Positions 1 through 8,823 of a stretch of DNA of 64,000 nt are shown here, one piece after another. Both the position numbers and the translations under genes were made by a program. This DNA comes from Blautia_A aquisgranensis. GTDB taxonomy: Bacteria > Bacillota > Clostridia > Lachnospirales > Lachnospiraceae. The DNA lies in the NCBI RefSeq assembly GCF_040096615.1, contig NZ_JBBMEJ010000004.1, positions 1 through 64,000 on the forward strand. The letters run 5' to 3'. The notes below the pieces were generated by a model. It was given only the letters and a program-made list of their open reading frames with translations, did not search any database and was not told the DNA's origin. Within the stretch, counting starts at the first letter, position 1. Every line of letters starts with the position of its first letter.

Positions 1-900
1 TCCTGCCCTTGCCGTTTTCTGTATCCGGCGGACTCCATCGGAAGTCTGCAAGGCGGCTTTCTTCGCCGCCTGCTTCGTTGCCCTTCGTTCCATCTGCTTC
101 TGCATCCGGGCTGTCAAGGCGTTGGAACTGGCCACCCGGAGCTTCTGCTCTGGCTGGATGCTGATCTTCACAGATGGAGGGACGGTCTTAATAGTACGCC
201 GCTGTATGGTCTTCGGCTCCAACTGTTTCCGTGGCTTTTCCTTGATCCGGATGGTTTCCGGCTGTTTCTGGCGGATGGCATTCTGCCTTGCGGTATCTTC
301 GGCCTTGCTTTTCTGGTTTTGTCTTTTGATGGAAAGCGATCCACCTTCCGACATTTCCTGTCCATTCTGGATTCTTGGTGTCTCCCTAGCTGCCCGGATC
401 TTCTGTTCTTTCGTTTTGACGGCATCTGAAATCGCCTTTTGCCGCTTGGCTTTCTGAATCTGGACTTCCTGGTTTTCCCGTTCCTTGACCTTCACACGGG
501 ATGCCCCCTGTTCCCGTTTTTTTTGCTTCGGTGCTTCCCGACTGACCGGATCGGGAGCCTGTGTGTCCCCTGTTCCTCTGGCGGCTTCTTTCTGCGCTTC
601 TTTTTTACCAGTAACTCTCAGTTTGATCTTCTCGTAGGAAGTCTGTGCTGCTGTCTTTCCGGCGCTGGTTACAGTTCTGCCAGACTTTCTGGCAGCCCAT
701 TCCTCTGCGGATGCGACTTTTCCACTGGCATACTCGGATGGGGACTGTTCCTCCATGTCATTATCCCTGGCATTTGCGATGGTCTGGGACTTTTCCTTGC
801 TCTCCAGTATGGCCGTCCGCATCAGCTCCTTCGGGATTCTGGAGGCAGGATTTTTAGTCTTTGGTTTTGTTGTGACTTCTTTGGTTTTGATATTCTTCAT
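1..900 (-). CDS. CD1108-family mobile element protein, N-terminal part (cut by window edge)
   Basis: An uninterrupted 300-codon frame starts at ATG 900 behind a GGAGGTGAG ribosome binding site and runs off the left edge. The visible part is rich in Lys, Arg, Gln and Glu with no membrane segment, and begins MKNIKTKEVTTKPKTKNP. In this class of ICE the gene after VirB4 encodes a large protein with a charged N-terminus, a membrane anchor and C-terminal peptidoglycan hydrolase domains (lysozyme-like, NlpC/P60). Such proteins open the cell wall for the transfer channel. Only the charged N-terminal part is visible, so the hydrolase assignment is inferred from position and N-terminal resemblance. 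It starts 31 bp downstream of the VirB4 stop and is probably in the same operon. Confidence 0.7.
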   Translation of the reverse strand, partial: MKNIKTKEVTTKPKTKNPASRIPKELMRTAILESKEKSQTIANARDNDMEEQSPSEYASGKVASAEEWAARKSGRTVTSAGKTAAQTSYEKIKLRVTGKKEAQKEAARGTGDTQAPDPVSREAPKQKKREQGASRVKVKERENQEVQIQKAKRQKAISDAVKTKEQKIRAARETPRIQNGQEMSEGGSLSIKRQNQKSKAEDTARQNAIRQKQPETIRIKEKPRKQLEPKTIQRRTIKTVPPSVKISIQPEQKLRVASSNALTARMQKQMERRATKQAAKKAALQTSDGVRRIQKTARAG

Positions 901-931
901 CTCTCACCTCCAGTCCCGGTCTGTACTGCTC

Positions 932-3268
932 TTACGCTTCGCCCGGCTTGGTCGTCATCAGACGGTACAGCTTTGTATTTCTTGGGAACGAATTTTCAAA
1001 CGGCACCAGATTCCCGGAGCAGCGGATCAGGCCGTGGCCGGCACCCACATTGGTGATGTAGGATAACTGGTTGTCCGAGATATTCAGAAGTGCCGCAAGC
1101 TCGTCCCGGTCGGTGCTTGCCTGATTCAAAAGGATCAGGAACTCACTATTTGCCAGCATCAGGCGGGCGGTATCGGATTTCAGAAGTTCCTCTACATTCT
1201 GGGTAAGCCCGGTCACAAATCCCGAATACTTACGGATACGCTTGTACAGGCGGTAGAAAAAGTCTGCACTGTATTCATAGCGGAACAGCAGATAAAACTC
1301 ATCCGCAAAGATCCATGTCGTTTTTCCCTTCTTCCAGTTCTGGATCACACGGTTAAAAATGGAATCCAGTGTGACCAACATTCCAAGTGGCATCAGCTGT
1401 TCGCCCAGCTCCCGGATGTCATAATCGATGATACGGCTCTTCGTATTGACATTGGTTTCCTGGGCAAAGGTGTTCAAGCTTCCGTTAATAAACAGTTCCG
1501 AAGACAATGCCAGCCCTCTGGCTTCTTCCTCCGGCTGGAGCATGAGCTGTCGGTACAGATCCTTTAGGGTCGGCACCTGCCCTTGGTATCCGCCTCTCAT
1601 ATAATCCCGGTACACGTCTGCGGTGCAGCGGTCGAGAATGGATTTCTCCTTTGCCGAAAGGTTCCCGGCTCCTACGAGCTGCTCAAACAGGGACAGGATA
1701 AATTCGGACTTTTCAATCAGAGGGTTACGGTCATTGCCATAGGCGGAGTCCATGTCCAGTGCATTCAGATGGGTATCGGACGTTGCCGAGATCCGGATGA
1801 CCTCGCCGTTTAAGGCTTCCACCAGTGAAGCAAACTCGGACTCCGGATCGAGGATAAGGATGTCATCTTCCGTGGAAAGGGCAAGGTCTACGATCTCTTC
1901 TTTTGCCGAGAAACTTTTTCCAGAACCGCTGACTCCCAGTCGGAAGGAATTTCCATTTAACAGCTTTCTTCGGTCTGCCACCAGCATATTTTTGCTGACT
2001 GCATTCTGCCCATAATAAATGCCGCCCGGCTGCATGATCTCCTGTGTATGGAACGGAATCAAGACGGCAGTGGACTCTGTGGTAAGGGTACGCACCGCAT
2101 CAATCTTCCGCAGACCATACGGCAGGACGGTATTCAGTCCATCGACCTGTTGCCATTTCAGGGTTGCCATCTGGCAGAGGTGTTTTCTTGCAATGGAATA
2201 CAGGGTTTCCGTATCAGAATCCAGTTGTTTCTCGCTTTCTGCCATATGTACCATTGTCAGGATACCGAACATCATCCTCTGGTCCCTGGTAGTCAAGTCG
2301 TCCAGCATCTCCTTGGTTTCTTTTCTCTGAAGCTCCATATCATAGGGAACCACGGCGGAAAAATTATTGTTTGCATTCTGGCGTCTCTGCCAGTTCGTTA
2401 CGTTGGTCTCTACGCCCAGCAGTCGGTTCTGGATCTCACGCACTGCTTCATCTGTTGGTACCGGGATGATGTCAATAGACAGCATCAGATTCCTGCCAAG
2501 GCTGCACAGTTCGGAGATCATCTCGTCTTTCACATAGCTGGCGTAATCTTCCATAAAAAGGACTCTGCCGTACTGCTCGCCCAGCTTAAAATGGTCGTTG
2601 TGGAACTCCATCGTGTCCGGGCAGATCCAGTCCTTGAAGCTGTGTCCCTTTTTCGCAAAGGCTTTCATGTCAAACGGAAAGCTCTGCGGAACGTCTGCCT
2701 TGAAAAAGTCCCGGAAGATCTGGAGCCTCTGTTCTGCATCCAGCTCTTCCCCGATGGAGGACAGCTTGGCCAGATGGGTGATGATATCCGTTCCCACACG
2801 GGCGAAGTATGTCCTGGCTTCATCGATGTTCTTCTTGTGGACGCTGACGGTCAGATAGCGTTCCTGGTAAATGCTGTTGTTGGTACCGGAAATCTTGGAA
2901 AGGAGCATATCGTTATACTCTTTCCGGTACTCGTCCAGTCCATCTCCTTTCATTGGAATCAGCAGGGACTGCTCAAACTCTTCCTTGTTGATCTTACGGT
3001 TGTTCAGGGTAATCTTCGCCGTACAGCCGGAATCCAGTGCATTTAAAAGTTCGGAGTAGTCCAGGAACATCTCTGTCTTATCCGCTTTGCTGGCAATGGA
3101 ATAGTTGATATCCGTAAACCGGAATGTCCGGGAATACTTGCTCTCCACCTGAAAAATACCGTCCGGCCAGATCTTGCGGATCGGGATCGCCTGCTGGACA
3201 GACCTCGGTACTTTGAATTTTTCTTTGTCCTGTTTCAGTGTCTGACTCAGGGTTTTAATCAAAGGCAT
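932..3268 (-). CDS. VirB4-like conjugation ATPase
   Basis: This is the cytoplasmic ATPase that powers the type IV secretion channel for conjugation. Counting from the upstream GTG at 3271, a Walker A motif (GVSGSGKS) lies at residues 446-453 and is followed by the DPESEF segment typical of VirB4. Walker B ends in ADEF at about residues 656-659. The total of 778-779 residues is normal for Gram-positive VirB4. The start overlaps the end of the PrgI gene by 14-17 bases, so translation is probably coupled. Two starts are possible, GTG 3271 and the adjacent ATG 3268; ATG is preferred because GGGGTGATGCCT-type starts recur in this element. The CD1108-like gene follows directly. Confidence 0.95.
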   Translation of the reverse strand: MPLIKTLSQTLKQDKEKFKVPRSVQQAIPIRKIWPDGIFQVESKYSRTFRFTDINYSIASKADKTEMFLDYSELLNALDSGCTAKITLNNRKINKEEFEQSLLIPMKGDGLDEYRKEYNDMLLSKISGTNNSIYQERYLTVSVHKKNIDEARTYFARVGTDIITHLAKLSSIGEELDAEQRLQIFRDFFKADVPQSFPFDMKAFAKKGHSFKDWICPDTMEFHNDHFKLGEQYGRVLFMEDYASYVKDEMISELCSLGRNLMLSIDIIPVPTDEAVREIQNRLLGVETNVTNWQRRQNANNNFSAVVPYDMELQRKETKEMLDDLTTRDQRMMFGILTMVHMAESEKQLDSDTETLYSIARKHLCQMATLKWQQVDGLNTVLPYGLRKIDAVRTLTTESTAVLIPFHTQEIMQPGGIYYGQNAVSKNMLVADRRKLLNGNSFRLGVSGSGKSFSAKEEIVDLALSTEDDILILDPESEFASLVEALNGEVIRISATSDTHLNALDMDSAYGNDRNPLIEKSEFILSLFEQLVGAGNLSAKEKSILDRCTADVYRDYMRGGYQGQVPTLKDLYRQLMLQPEEEARGLALSSELFINGSLNTFAQETNVNTKSRIIDYDIRELGEQLMPLGMLVTLDSIFNRVIQNWKKGKTTWIFADEFYLLFRYEYSADFFYRLYKRIRKYSGFVTGLTQNVEELLKSDTARLMLANSEFLILLNQASTDRDELAALLNISDNQLSYITNVGAGHGLIRCSGNLVPFENSFPRNTKLYRLMTTKPGEA

Positions 3269-3689
3269 CACCCCTTCCTCCTGGCTTCTTTGGTTTCTTC
3301 TGTTTCGTCCGCTTCTTCTCCAGAAGCTCCGCTCCGTTTCCCATCATCTTTTCACCCAGCCGCAGGCTCTCTTCCATGCAGGAAAAGTACAGGTTCTCTG
3401 ATTTGAATACCAGCCGTTTCGGGTACAGCAGTTCGGATTTGATGACTGCCCATGCGAACTGTTCTGCCGTCATGCCGTGGTAACGGAAAAAGCCGCAGGC
3501 TGCAAAGGGAGCCGCCCCAAGCACGCACAGCCATCCGGTTACCTGTTCCCCGGCATATTTCCGGGTGAGGAAATAAATACCAAGGGCTGCCAGAATCGCC
3601 AGTACCGAAAATAGGCACTGCCGGAAACTTAAGCCCCAGAACATTGACTCCTGATAGTCTCGGATTTCTTTATTCATTTTCACTTCCAT
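3255..3689 (-). CDS. PrgI family membrane protein
   Basis: This 144-residue protein belongs to the PrgI family, the Gram-positive counterpart of VirB3, which works beside VirB4 at the base of the conjugation channel. The N-terminus holds the typical RDYQESMFWGLSFRQ segment. Two hydrophobic helices follow, at about residues 22-42 (CLFSVLAILAALGIYF) and about 50-68. The C-terminal tail is rich in Lys and Arg. The gene sits immediately before VirB4 and overlaps it, the usual order. The ribosome binding site AAAGGTAG is about 11 bases before ATG 3689. Confidence 0.88.
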   Translation of the reverse strand: MEVKMNKEIRDYQESMFWGLSFRQCLFSVLAILAALGIYFLTRKYAGEQVTGWLCVLGAAPFAACGFFRYHGMTAEQFAWAVIKSELLYPKRLVFKSENLYFSCMEESLRLGEKMMGNGAELLEKKRTKQKKPKKPGGRGDAFD

Positions 3690-3697
3690 GTTGTTTT

Positions 3698-4129
3698 CTA
3701 CCTTTCTCTCTGTGATTTGTTCTTTGGTTTCTGTTTTGGTGCATCCGCAATCTGGATGCCGTGGCTTTCCATAAATTCTCTGGTTCCCTGCGGATCATAT
3801 TCTGCCAGTTTTTTCAGGTCAAAGGCGACCTTCTGAAAAGTGCAGTAACCTGAAGCTACGGTCTCCGGCAATACCCTGCCCAGCTTGTATTTCCGAATAA
3901 AACGCAGATGCTCTTTGCTGAAATTGTGGTCGATATAGGCTTCGTTCACACCGTTCAGCGGAGCATGGTGCAGGTTCACCGTAAGGTCGGAAAAAAGTTC
4001 CGGGTAGCCATACTCTGTCTGGTAGATCCCGACATACAGACGGTTCCTGTCCAGGTAACCGCTGACCCGTAAGAATACTTCCTCCGGCTGCGCTCCACTG
4101 TCATAGACTAATTTCTTTGGTTCTTCCAT
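3698..4129 (-). CDS. DUF4313-like conjugative element protein
   Basis: A 143-residue soluble protein of unknown function, probably the DUF4313 family, which sits between TrbL-like and PrgI genes in Clostridia ICEs. There is no signal peptide or membrane helix. The sequence is mixed alpha/beta in look, with a basic C-terminal tail (PKQKPKNKSQRER). ATG 4129 has a strong AGGAGG ribosome binding site seven bases upstream. It lies 11 bp after the TrbL-like stop and 8 bp before the PrgI start, so it belongs to the transfer operon. The family name is recalled from context and is less sure than the gene itself. Confidence 0.75.
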   Translation of the reverse strand: MEEPKKLVYDSGAQPEEVFLRVSGYLDRNRLYVGIYQTEYGYPELFSDLTVNLHHAPLNGVNEAYIDHNFSKEHLRFIRKYKLGRVLPETVASGYCTFQKVAFDLKKLAEYDPQGTREFMESHGIQIADAPKQKPKNKSQRER

Positions 4130-4140
4130 TTTCTTGCCTC

Positions 4141-4980
4141 CTATAATCCCATGATTTCTTTTACGATACGGTCAGATGCCTTGACTGCACCAACCAGTAC
4201 CAGCAGGTTAAATACCAGCTCCCCGACATAATTCCAGACAATGGTCACGGCGGACAGGCTGGTGTCCCCGATGGCCGGAGGACTTGATGCAAACACCGAA
4301 AAGATGATGCAGGCCAGTGCGATGATGGCTCCTTCCAGACATACTCCGGCGTAAGAGCGGATAAAGTTCTTCCCCACAGACTGGGTTGGCTCCCCGGCAA
4401 AAGTTGCCAGCGGAATCGGTGCGATGGCTGTATACATGTACAGCTTAAACATTCTCCCGTATACAGTCAGAATCATGACAAATGACAATACCGTAATCAG
4501 CAGGCTTCCTAATAAAGTTACGATCCACAAAGGGATAGATTCCAGCATCCCCACCGCTTCGATCTTGTCCACGATCTCCGAGGGCAGCTCCGTTACAGTT
4601 CCACCTGCCATCCCGGAGTGGGACATGATATTTGTTACAATGCCCTGCACAATGGAAAAGATCGCGGTCAAAAGCTCCATGCCGGACATGACGGCTCCCT
4701 GTGCCAGTGCAAAACGGATAAAGGCTTTCACTACGTGTTCCGGCTTTTTCATATCCGTGAAGCTCCCACAGGTTTTTACCAGCCCTGCCGCAAAGAACAG
4801 AACCAGCAGGCCGTACCCGATGGCTTTCAGTCCACCGTTGATGTTCGTCATCACGCTCCAGATCGCCCCGCCCTTGAAATTCTCCGGGCTTTGCGTCAGC
4901 AGTGTCCAGATCTCAGCCAGCTTGTCGCTCCAGGTCTGCAAGGCAGAATTTAGATTCTGTACGATCCAGTTATCACTCAA
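4141..4980 (-). CDS. TrbL/VirB6-like polytopic conjugation protein
   Basis: A 279-residue integral membrane protein, probably the VirB6/TrbL-type inner channel component. Hydrophobic stretches are seen at about residues 50-70 (GLKAIGYGLLVLFFAAGLV), 90-120, 150-175 (LWIVTLLGSLLITVLSF), 185-200, 210-235 and 250-268. The motif FAGEPTQSVGKNFIRSYAGVC is typical of this family. Start is TTG 4980, chosen because GGAGG lies nine bases upstream; no better ATG is present. It lies between Maff2 and the DUF4313-like gene in the transfer operon. Confidence 0.87.
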   Translation of the reverse strand: MSDNWIVQNLNSALQTWSDKLAEIWTLLTQSPENFKGGAIWSVMTNINGGLKAIGYGLLVLFFAAGLVKTCGSFTDMKKPEHVVKAFIRFALAQGAVMSGMELLTAIFSIVQGIVTNIMSHSGMAGGTVTELPSEIVDKIEAVGMLESIPLWIVTLLGSLLITVLSFVMILTVYGRMFKLYMYTAIAPIPLATFAGEPTQSVGKNFIRSYAGVCLEGAIIALACIIFSVFASSPPAIGDTSLSAVTIVWNYVGELVFNLLVLVGAVKASDRIVKEIMGL

Positions 4981-5055
4981 ACAGTTTCACCTCCCATCCT
5001 GCAAAAGTGAGCAGGGAGCCGGCATTTCGCATGGCTCCCCTTCTGGTCTCTCTTA

Positions 5056-5415
5056 CTATCCCATGATTAGGTCCAGGATCTCTTTTGCAAAGGTAATGAT
5101 GATACCGCCTGCCAGTGTCAGAAATCCGTTTGCCCTCTGGCTTGGATCGTGGCTCTTTAAGGACAGACCGACCTGCACAATACCAAATCCCAGCAGGATC
5201 AGGCCAATGGCTCGGATCAGGGAAAAGATAAACGTGGACAGGTTATTGACTACGGTCAGCGGATCGCCTGCGGCATAAACGCAGGTCGCCCCAATGCAGA
5301 TCGACAGTACCGTAACTGCATACAGAGCAAACAGTTTCTTCTGCCCTCTCTTCATCTTCAGCGGTGCGGTCTCTTTCCTGATTTCTGTGTGTTTCTTATT
5401 TTTCAGTAAATTCAT
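5056..5415 (-). CDS. Maff2 family small membrane protein
   Basis: Small two-helix membrane protein. The C-terminal 65 residues (from DPLTVVNNLSTF to the end) match the Maff2 family found in Firmicutes conjugative elements between VirD4 and TrbL-like genes. Its place and topology resemble a VirB2-like subunit, but that role is inferred. An extra N-terminal part has a basic stretch (KMKRGQKK) and then a hydrophobic signal-like helix (LFALYAVTVLSICIGATCVYA), so the precursor is longer than the usual 55-60-residue form. ATG 5415 was preferred to two upstream ATGs because GGGAGGA lies at 5422-5428. The upstream region overlaps the VirD4 stop. Confidence 0.85.
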   Translation of the reverse strand: MNLLKNKKHTEIRKETAPLKMKRGQKKLFALYAVTVLSICIGATCVYAAGDPLTVVNNLSTFIFSLIRAIGLILLGFGIVQVGLSLKSHDPSQRANGFLTLAGGIIITFAKEILDLIMG

Positions 5416-5429
5416 TGGCATTCCTCCCA

Positions 5430-7163
5430 TCAAAAAAGCTCCCCGATGATGTCCTCATCCAGAAGCAGTTCGTAATCGTCATATCTTGTTTCGTCAAATG
5501 TAAAATCGTCATGCGCCAGCGGTGCTTTCGCATAATTGAACGGGCCGGCACCTCCGTCCTCGGTATACCGGATGTTGGGATGCTTCATCAGGTCATACTT
5601 GGCATCCAGTATGGGCCGCTCCCCGCGGATAAACAGAAGTGCATTCTGGTTATCCAGCATACGGACTTCATCCGGCTGTAACAGCTCCCTTCCGCTCTGC
5701 TGGAAGTTGGTGGAGTAGCTGCCGGATTTTCCTTTGGTCTGCCCGTAGGTGTTGGTGTCTATGGTTTCTTTCCCCAGTAATTCTGATACATATTTGTGTG
5801 TCTCTTTTTCATTGCCGCCCAGGTACAAAAACTCATCGCAGTTGCCCACCAGACTTTCCCAGGAGTCCTTGAACAGAGCCTTTAGCTGGCTCATGTTCTG
5901 GATGATGATGCTGCAGTAAATGGAACGGGAACGGCAGGTTGCCAGGATCTTCTCAAACTCATTTGGCAGGGATACGTTTGGAAACTCATCCATGATGCAG
6001 TTGACCGGAACCGGGAGGGCACCGCCATGCACACGGTCTGCCATGTAATAAAGCGTCTGGAAAAGCTGGCTGTAGATCATGCCTACCAGATAATTCAAAG
6101 AGGTGTCTGCATCCGGGATACAGCAGAAAAGGGCAACTTTTCTTTCTCCCATACTGGAAAGATCCAGTTCATCAGTATTGGTCAGCTTGGCGATCTGCGG
6201 CAGATTGAAGGCTGCCAGCCGGACACCTACACTGATCAGGATGGACTTGGCGGTCTTTCCTGCCGCCTGCTTGTAAATGTGATACTGCTTGACGGCAATG
6301 CTGTCCGGGTCCCGCATCTCCAGACGATCAAACAAAATATCCAGAGGTGATTCGTAATCCTCGTCCTCTTCCTTTACCTGGGCAGAACCTAACATCTCCA
6401 TAATCATGGCAAAGTTCTGTTCTTCCGGCGGAGCTTCGTGAAGCAGGTACAGCATCAGTGCCTGAAGCAGTGCTGTCTCGCTCTTCTCCCAGAATGGATC
6501 GGAGGACTGGGAACCTTTGGGTGTGGTGTTTTGTATCAGATTGGAAATGAGACGGAGTACGTCTTTGTCATCATGGACGTACTCGAACGGATTGTAACAA
6601 AAAGATGTGTCGGGATTGATAAGGTCAAAAACACGCACCTCATATCCCTTCTTTTCCAGCAGGCCGCCTGTCTTTCGAAGCAGTTCGGCTTTCGGATCGG
6701 TGATGACCATCGAACAGCAGCACTGCATGATGTTCGGCAGAGCAAAGCCTCTGGATTTTCCTGCACCGGAGCCTCCCACCACGAGAATGTTAAGACATCT
6801 GCGGTGCTTGTGGGTGTCCAGGCTGATGCGGAAGTTCTGCGTTAACAGAATATTCTGGGAGTACGGCTTCTGGCTGTATTTCTTACAGATCTGCCGGGCA
6901 TCACCCCATCTGGCGGAACCATGTTCTTCCCCTCTGCGGTAGTTCTTCTGGCTGGAATAAAAAATGCCGATCCCGGCTGCGTAAAGTAACGTGCAGACCA
7001 GCACCGACTTGATGGTATATTCCGTATAATGAAGCTGGAAGGGGTGGTTCAGTTTTTCCGTTAGAACCTCCATCAGCTCAAAAAGATTCCTGCCCGGCTG
7101 AATAGCATCCGCAATCAGGATCGCTGCCCACCAGATGACAGGCAGTCCGGCAAGCCAGATCAC
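5430..7163 (-). CDS. VirD4/TraG-type coupling ATPase
   Basis: Type IV coupling protein that recruits the relaxase-DNA complex to the transfer channel. Two N-terminal membrane helices lie at about residues 1-20 and 52-69. Walker A GGSGAGKS is at 130-137 and the characteristic IMDEFPN Walker B region at about 385-395. The length of 577 residues fits the family. Start is GTG 7163; no ATG, GTG or TTG was found in the same frame in the preceding stretch I read, and its ribosome binding site is weak. The start lies 24 bases downstream of the DUF4314 stop, and the end overlaps the region before Maff2. Confidence 0.95.
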   Translation of the reverse strand: MIWLAGLPVIWWAAILIADAIQPGRNLFELMEVLTEKLNHPFQLHYTEYTIKSVLVCTLLYAAGIGIFYSSQKNYRRGEEHGSARWGDARQICKKYSQKPYSQNILLTQNFRISLDTHKHRRCLNILVVGGSGAGKSRGFALPNIMQCCCSMVITDPKAELLRKTGGLLEKKGYEVRVFDLINPDTSFCYNPFEYVHDDKDVLRLISNLIQNTTPKGSQSSDPFWEKSETALLQALMLYLLHEAPPEEQNFAMIMEMLGSAQVKEEDEDYESPLDILFDRLEMRDPDSIAVKQYHIYKQAAGKTAKSILISVGVRLAAFNLPQIAKLTNTDELDLSSMGERKVALFCCIPDADTSLNYLVGMIYSQLFQTLYYMADRVHGGALPVPVNCIMDEFPNVSLPNEFEKILATCRSRSIYCSIIIQNMSQLKALFKDSWESLVGNCDEFLYLGGNEKETHKYVSELLGKETIDTNTYGQTKGKSGSYSTNFQQSGRELLQPDEVRMLDNQNALLFIRGERPILDAKYDLMKHPNIRYTEDGGAGPFNYAKAPLAHDDFTFDETRYDDYELLLDEDIIGELF

Positions 7164-7186
7164 CCAGTCTGACTTCCGGCTGTTTG

Positions 7187-7459
7187 TTACCGGGATGGCT
7201 GCTGTTTTGGCCTCTCTGCTCTCGGCAGATCCGTGATGTGGAAGCTGTCCACTCCAGGAACGAGGGCAAGGCTGCTTCCATTCTCCCAGTTTACGTGGAT
7301 CTGCCCTGCATCGTCTACTATATCCACCTTACCTTTTAAGCCGGGTGGCATGTGGCTCTCCCCCTCCATGCTGTTAAGCGTGACCTCTGTTCCCGGCGGA
7401 TATCTTCTCCTCATGGCTTCTATTCTTTCTTGGGTCATATTTCTGTATATTCGTACCAC
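7187..7459 (-). CDS. DUF4314 domain protein
   Basis: A 90-residue protein of the DUF4314 family. It carries the core pattern YPPGTEVTLNSMEG, then PPGLKGKV, then DDAGQIHVNWENGSSLALVPG, typical of small SH3-like barrels in Clostridia mobile elements. The function is unknown. It is cytoplasmic, with no membrane segment. The long frame begins at GTG 7459, and an in-frame ATG at 7438 is also possible because the ribosome binding site is too close to the GTG. It lies between an unknown 105-residue protein and VirD4 in the transfer operon. Confidence 0.85.
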   Translation of the reverse strand: MVRIYRNMTQERIEAMRRRYPPGTEVTLNSMEGESHMPPGLKGKVDIVDDAGQIHVNWENGSSLALVPGVDSFHITDLPRAERPKQQPSR

Positions 7460-7468
7460 ATCCTTTCT

Positions 7469-7786
7469 TTATCTTCCCCGTCCACGGTATGGGCGGCGGT
7501 ATCTGGATTTCATGATCTTTAACAGGACACTGTCGATCCCATCGGAATAGCGTCCGTTTTTCAGGTATGTGTCCCGGAGCTTGTTTAAAGCTTCTACAGA
7601 TTTGGTGTGTTCAGCTTCTGTCAGGTAGAGCTTTCCTTCTTCCTGCTCTGCCAGCTTCAGAACCAGATCCCGTGTGGTATCCACCGGAAGCCCCTGTTCT
7701 TTTTCCTGCCGGAACACTTCCCGGAGGGCATGGATCAGCATATGGTTCATGATCCGGTCCATCTTTACATATCGCATTCTTGTCAT
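7469..7786 (-). CDS. Small conjugative element protein of unknown function
   Basis: A 105-residue protein, mainly helical and highly charged, with an Arg-rich C-terminus (RYRRPYRGRGR). I do not recognise a domain with confidence. It has no signal peptide or membrane helix. ATG 7786 was chosen over an upstream start because AAAGGAGG lies seven bases before it. It is the first gene after the promoter-like site at 7824-7852, so it probably opens a transcription unit that runs into DUF4314, VirD4 and the rest of the transfer genes. The basic tail suggests nucleic acid contact, but this is only inference. Confidence 0.75.
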   Translation of the reverse strand: MTRMRYVKMDRIMNHMLIHALREVFRQEKEQGLPVDTTRDLVLKLAEQEEGKLYLTEAEHTKSVEALNKLRDTYLKNGRYSDGIDSVLLKIMKSRYRRPYRGRGR

Positions 7787-7823
7787 AGGCGAGCCTCCTT
7801 TTTTCCTCTTTTTTCTCAACCAC

Positions 7824-7852
7824 AACATACCACACTTCCTCCCGGAAAGCTA
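7824..7852 (-). promoter_or_regulatory. ICE promoter-like site, copy 1
   Basis: Read on the minus strand, TAGCTT (7847-7852) is followed after 17 bases by TATGTT (7824-7829). The spacer carries TTCC-GGGA-GGAA, an inverted repeat that could bind a regulator, and ends in AAGTGTGG. Nearly the same arrangement occurs at 27232-27260 and 33003-33030, each just upstream of a minus-strand gene. It lies between the ArdC-like stop (7882) and the gene starting at 7786. Promoter activity is inferred. Confidence 0.5.
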
Positions 7853-7881
7853 CTGCAAAAGAGCCGGAAAAACCCCTTTTA

Positions 7882-8820
7882 TCAGCGTTCCGGGGACTTT
7901 TTGTTCTTGGCTGGTTTCTCTGATTTTTCCTCTGGGACGGCAAATTCATCGGGCATAAATTCCTGCTCACTTTTGCCGAGGTTGCGGTCTACCTGCTTGC
8001 CGATGGAATAGGCTGCGCTCTTTACATCCTGGATAAAGGAGCGGAGTTCTTTCGGATCTTTCTGTCCGAATGCCTGCATCTCACATACCTTGTCAAAGGA
8101 AAAGCCGGAGACATCCACGCCATATTTCTGTGCTGTCACATACGCCGCACAATAAGCCTGTGCCGCTACCCCTGCCCGGCTGTAGCTTCCATCGTGATGG
8201 TCAAGAGATGCATACGCCAGTTCCCGGCTGATGGAATGGAATGTCGTATTTTCACTCATGCCGTTTCGGACATAGATCGTCCGCTGGTTCGGGATATACT
8301 GTGCCTGTACCTTATCCGGCAGGTTGTCTGCGATCTGAATCCGTACCTCGCTGTCGGTCAGCAGTGCTTCCATCAACTGGTCCATCGGTTTTGGCTCCGC
8401 CTCTTCCGGCTGTTTGGTGCGAATCTGGCTGATGTCATAGGCTTTCTGGATGGAGTATCCCTGCTGGATGACACCATCCTTTTCGTATTCCTGTCCGACA
8501 ATGAAGTTGTATCCCTTGCTTCCGGTCTTGACTACTTTGCCTTCTTCTTTCCATTTTTCAAAGGTCTTAATCTGCCGGATCTCCGGGTTCTGTGCATAGA
8601 GCAGGAACAGGTTGTCTGTCCTCTGTGGCTTACACTGTCCCATAAAATCAAGGAATCCTTTTAAGGAGTCCCCATTCTGGAAGACCTCCTGTGCCTTTCC
8701 ATCGATCATGCCCCAGATTTCTTCCCTCTCCTGCTTTTTCTGTGCGGCATATTCCTCTTTCGATAGCCGCTGGGCGGACGGTTCCTGCGTGTCCTGCCCT
8801 AAAAATTTTGTCAGGTCCAT
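7882..8820 (-). CDS. ArdC/LtrC-like conjugative element protein with degenerate metallopeptidase motif
   Basis: A 312-residue cytoplasmic protein. Residues about 70-125 (LFLLYAQNPEIRQIKTFEKW, then EEGKVVKTGSKG) match the N-terminal single-strand DNA-binding-like domain of ArdC and LtrC antirestriction-type proteins. The following region, residues about 190-240, resembles the ImmA/IrrE-type peptidase domain. However, the position where HExxH is expected reads RELAY, so zinc-dependent catalysis is probably lost. Such proteins are thought to protect or accompany incoming DNA in the recipient cell. It follows PcfB by three bases and precedes the promoter-like site at 7824. Family placement is by eye. 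Confidence 0.7.
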   Translation of the reverse strand: MDLTKFLGQDTQEPSAQRLSKEEYAAQKKQEREEIWGMIDGKAQEVFQNGDSLKGFLDFMGQCKPQRTDNLFLLYAQNPEIRQIKTFEKWKEEGKVVKTGSKGYNFIVGQEYEKDGVIQQGYSIQKAYDISQIRTKQPEEAEPKPMDQLMEALLTDSEVRIQIADNLPDKVQAQYIPNQRTIYVRNGMSENTTFHSISRELAYASLDHHDGSYSRAGVAAQAYCAAYVTAQKYGVDVSGFSFDKVCEMQAFGQKDPKELRSFIQDVKSAAYSIGKQVDRNLGKSEQEFMPDEFAVPEEKSEKPAKNKKSPER

Positions 8821-8823
8821 CTT

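Noticed and set aside
2048..3046. Plus-strand open frame of 332 codons
   Set aside because: It is fully antisense to the conserved VirB4 gene, has no recognisable domain and no ribosome binding site of note.
7611..7970. Minus-strand frame of 119 codons overlapping two ICE genes
   Set aside because: It crosses the end of the ArdC-like gene, promoter-like copy 1 and the next gene in another frame, with no ribosome binding site.
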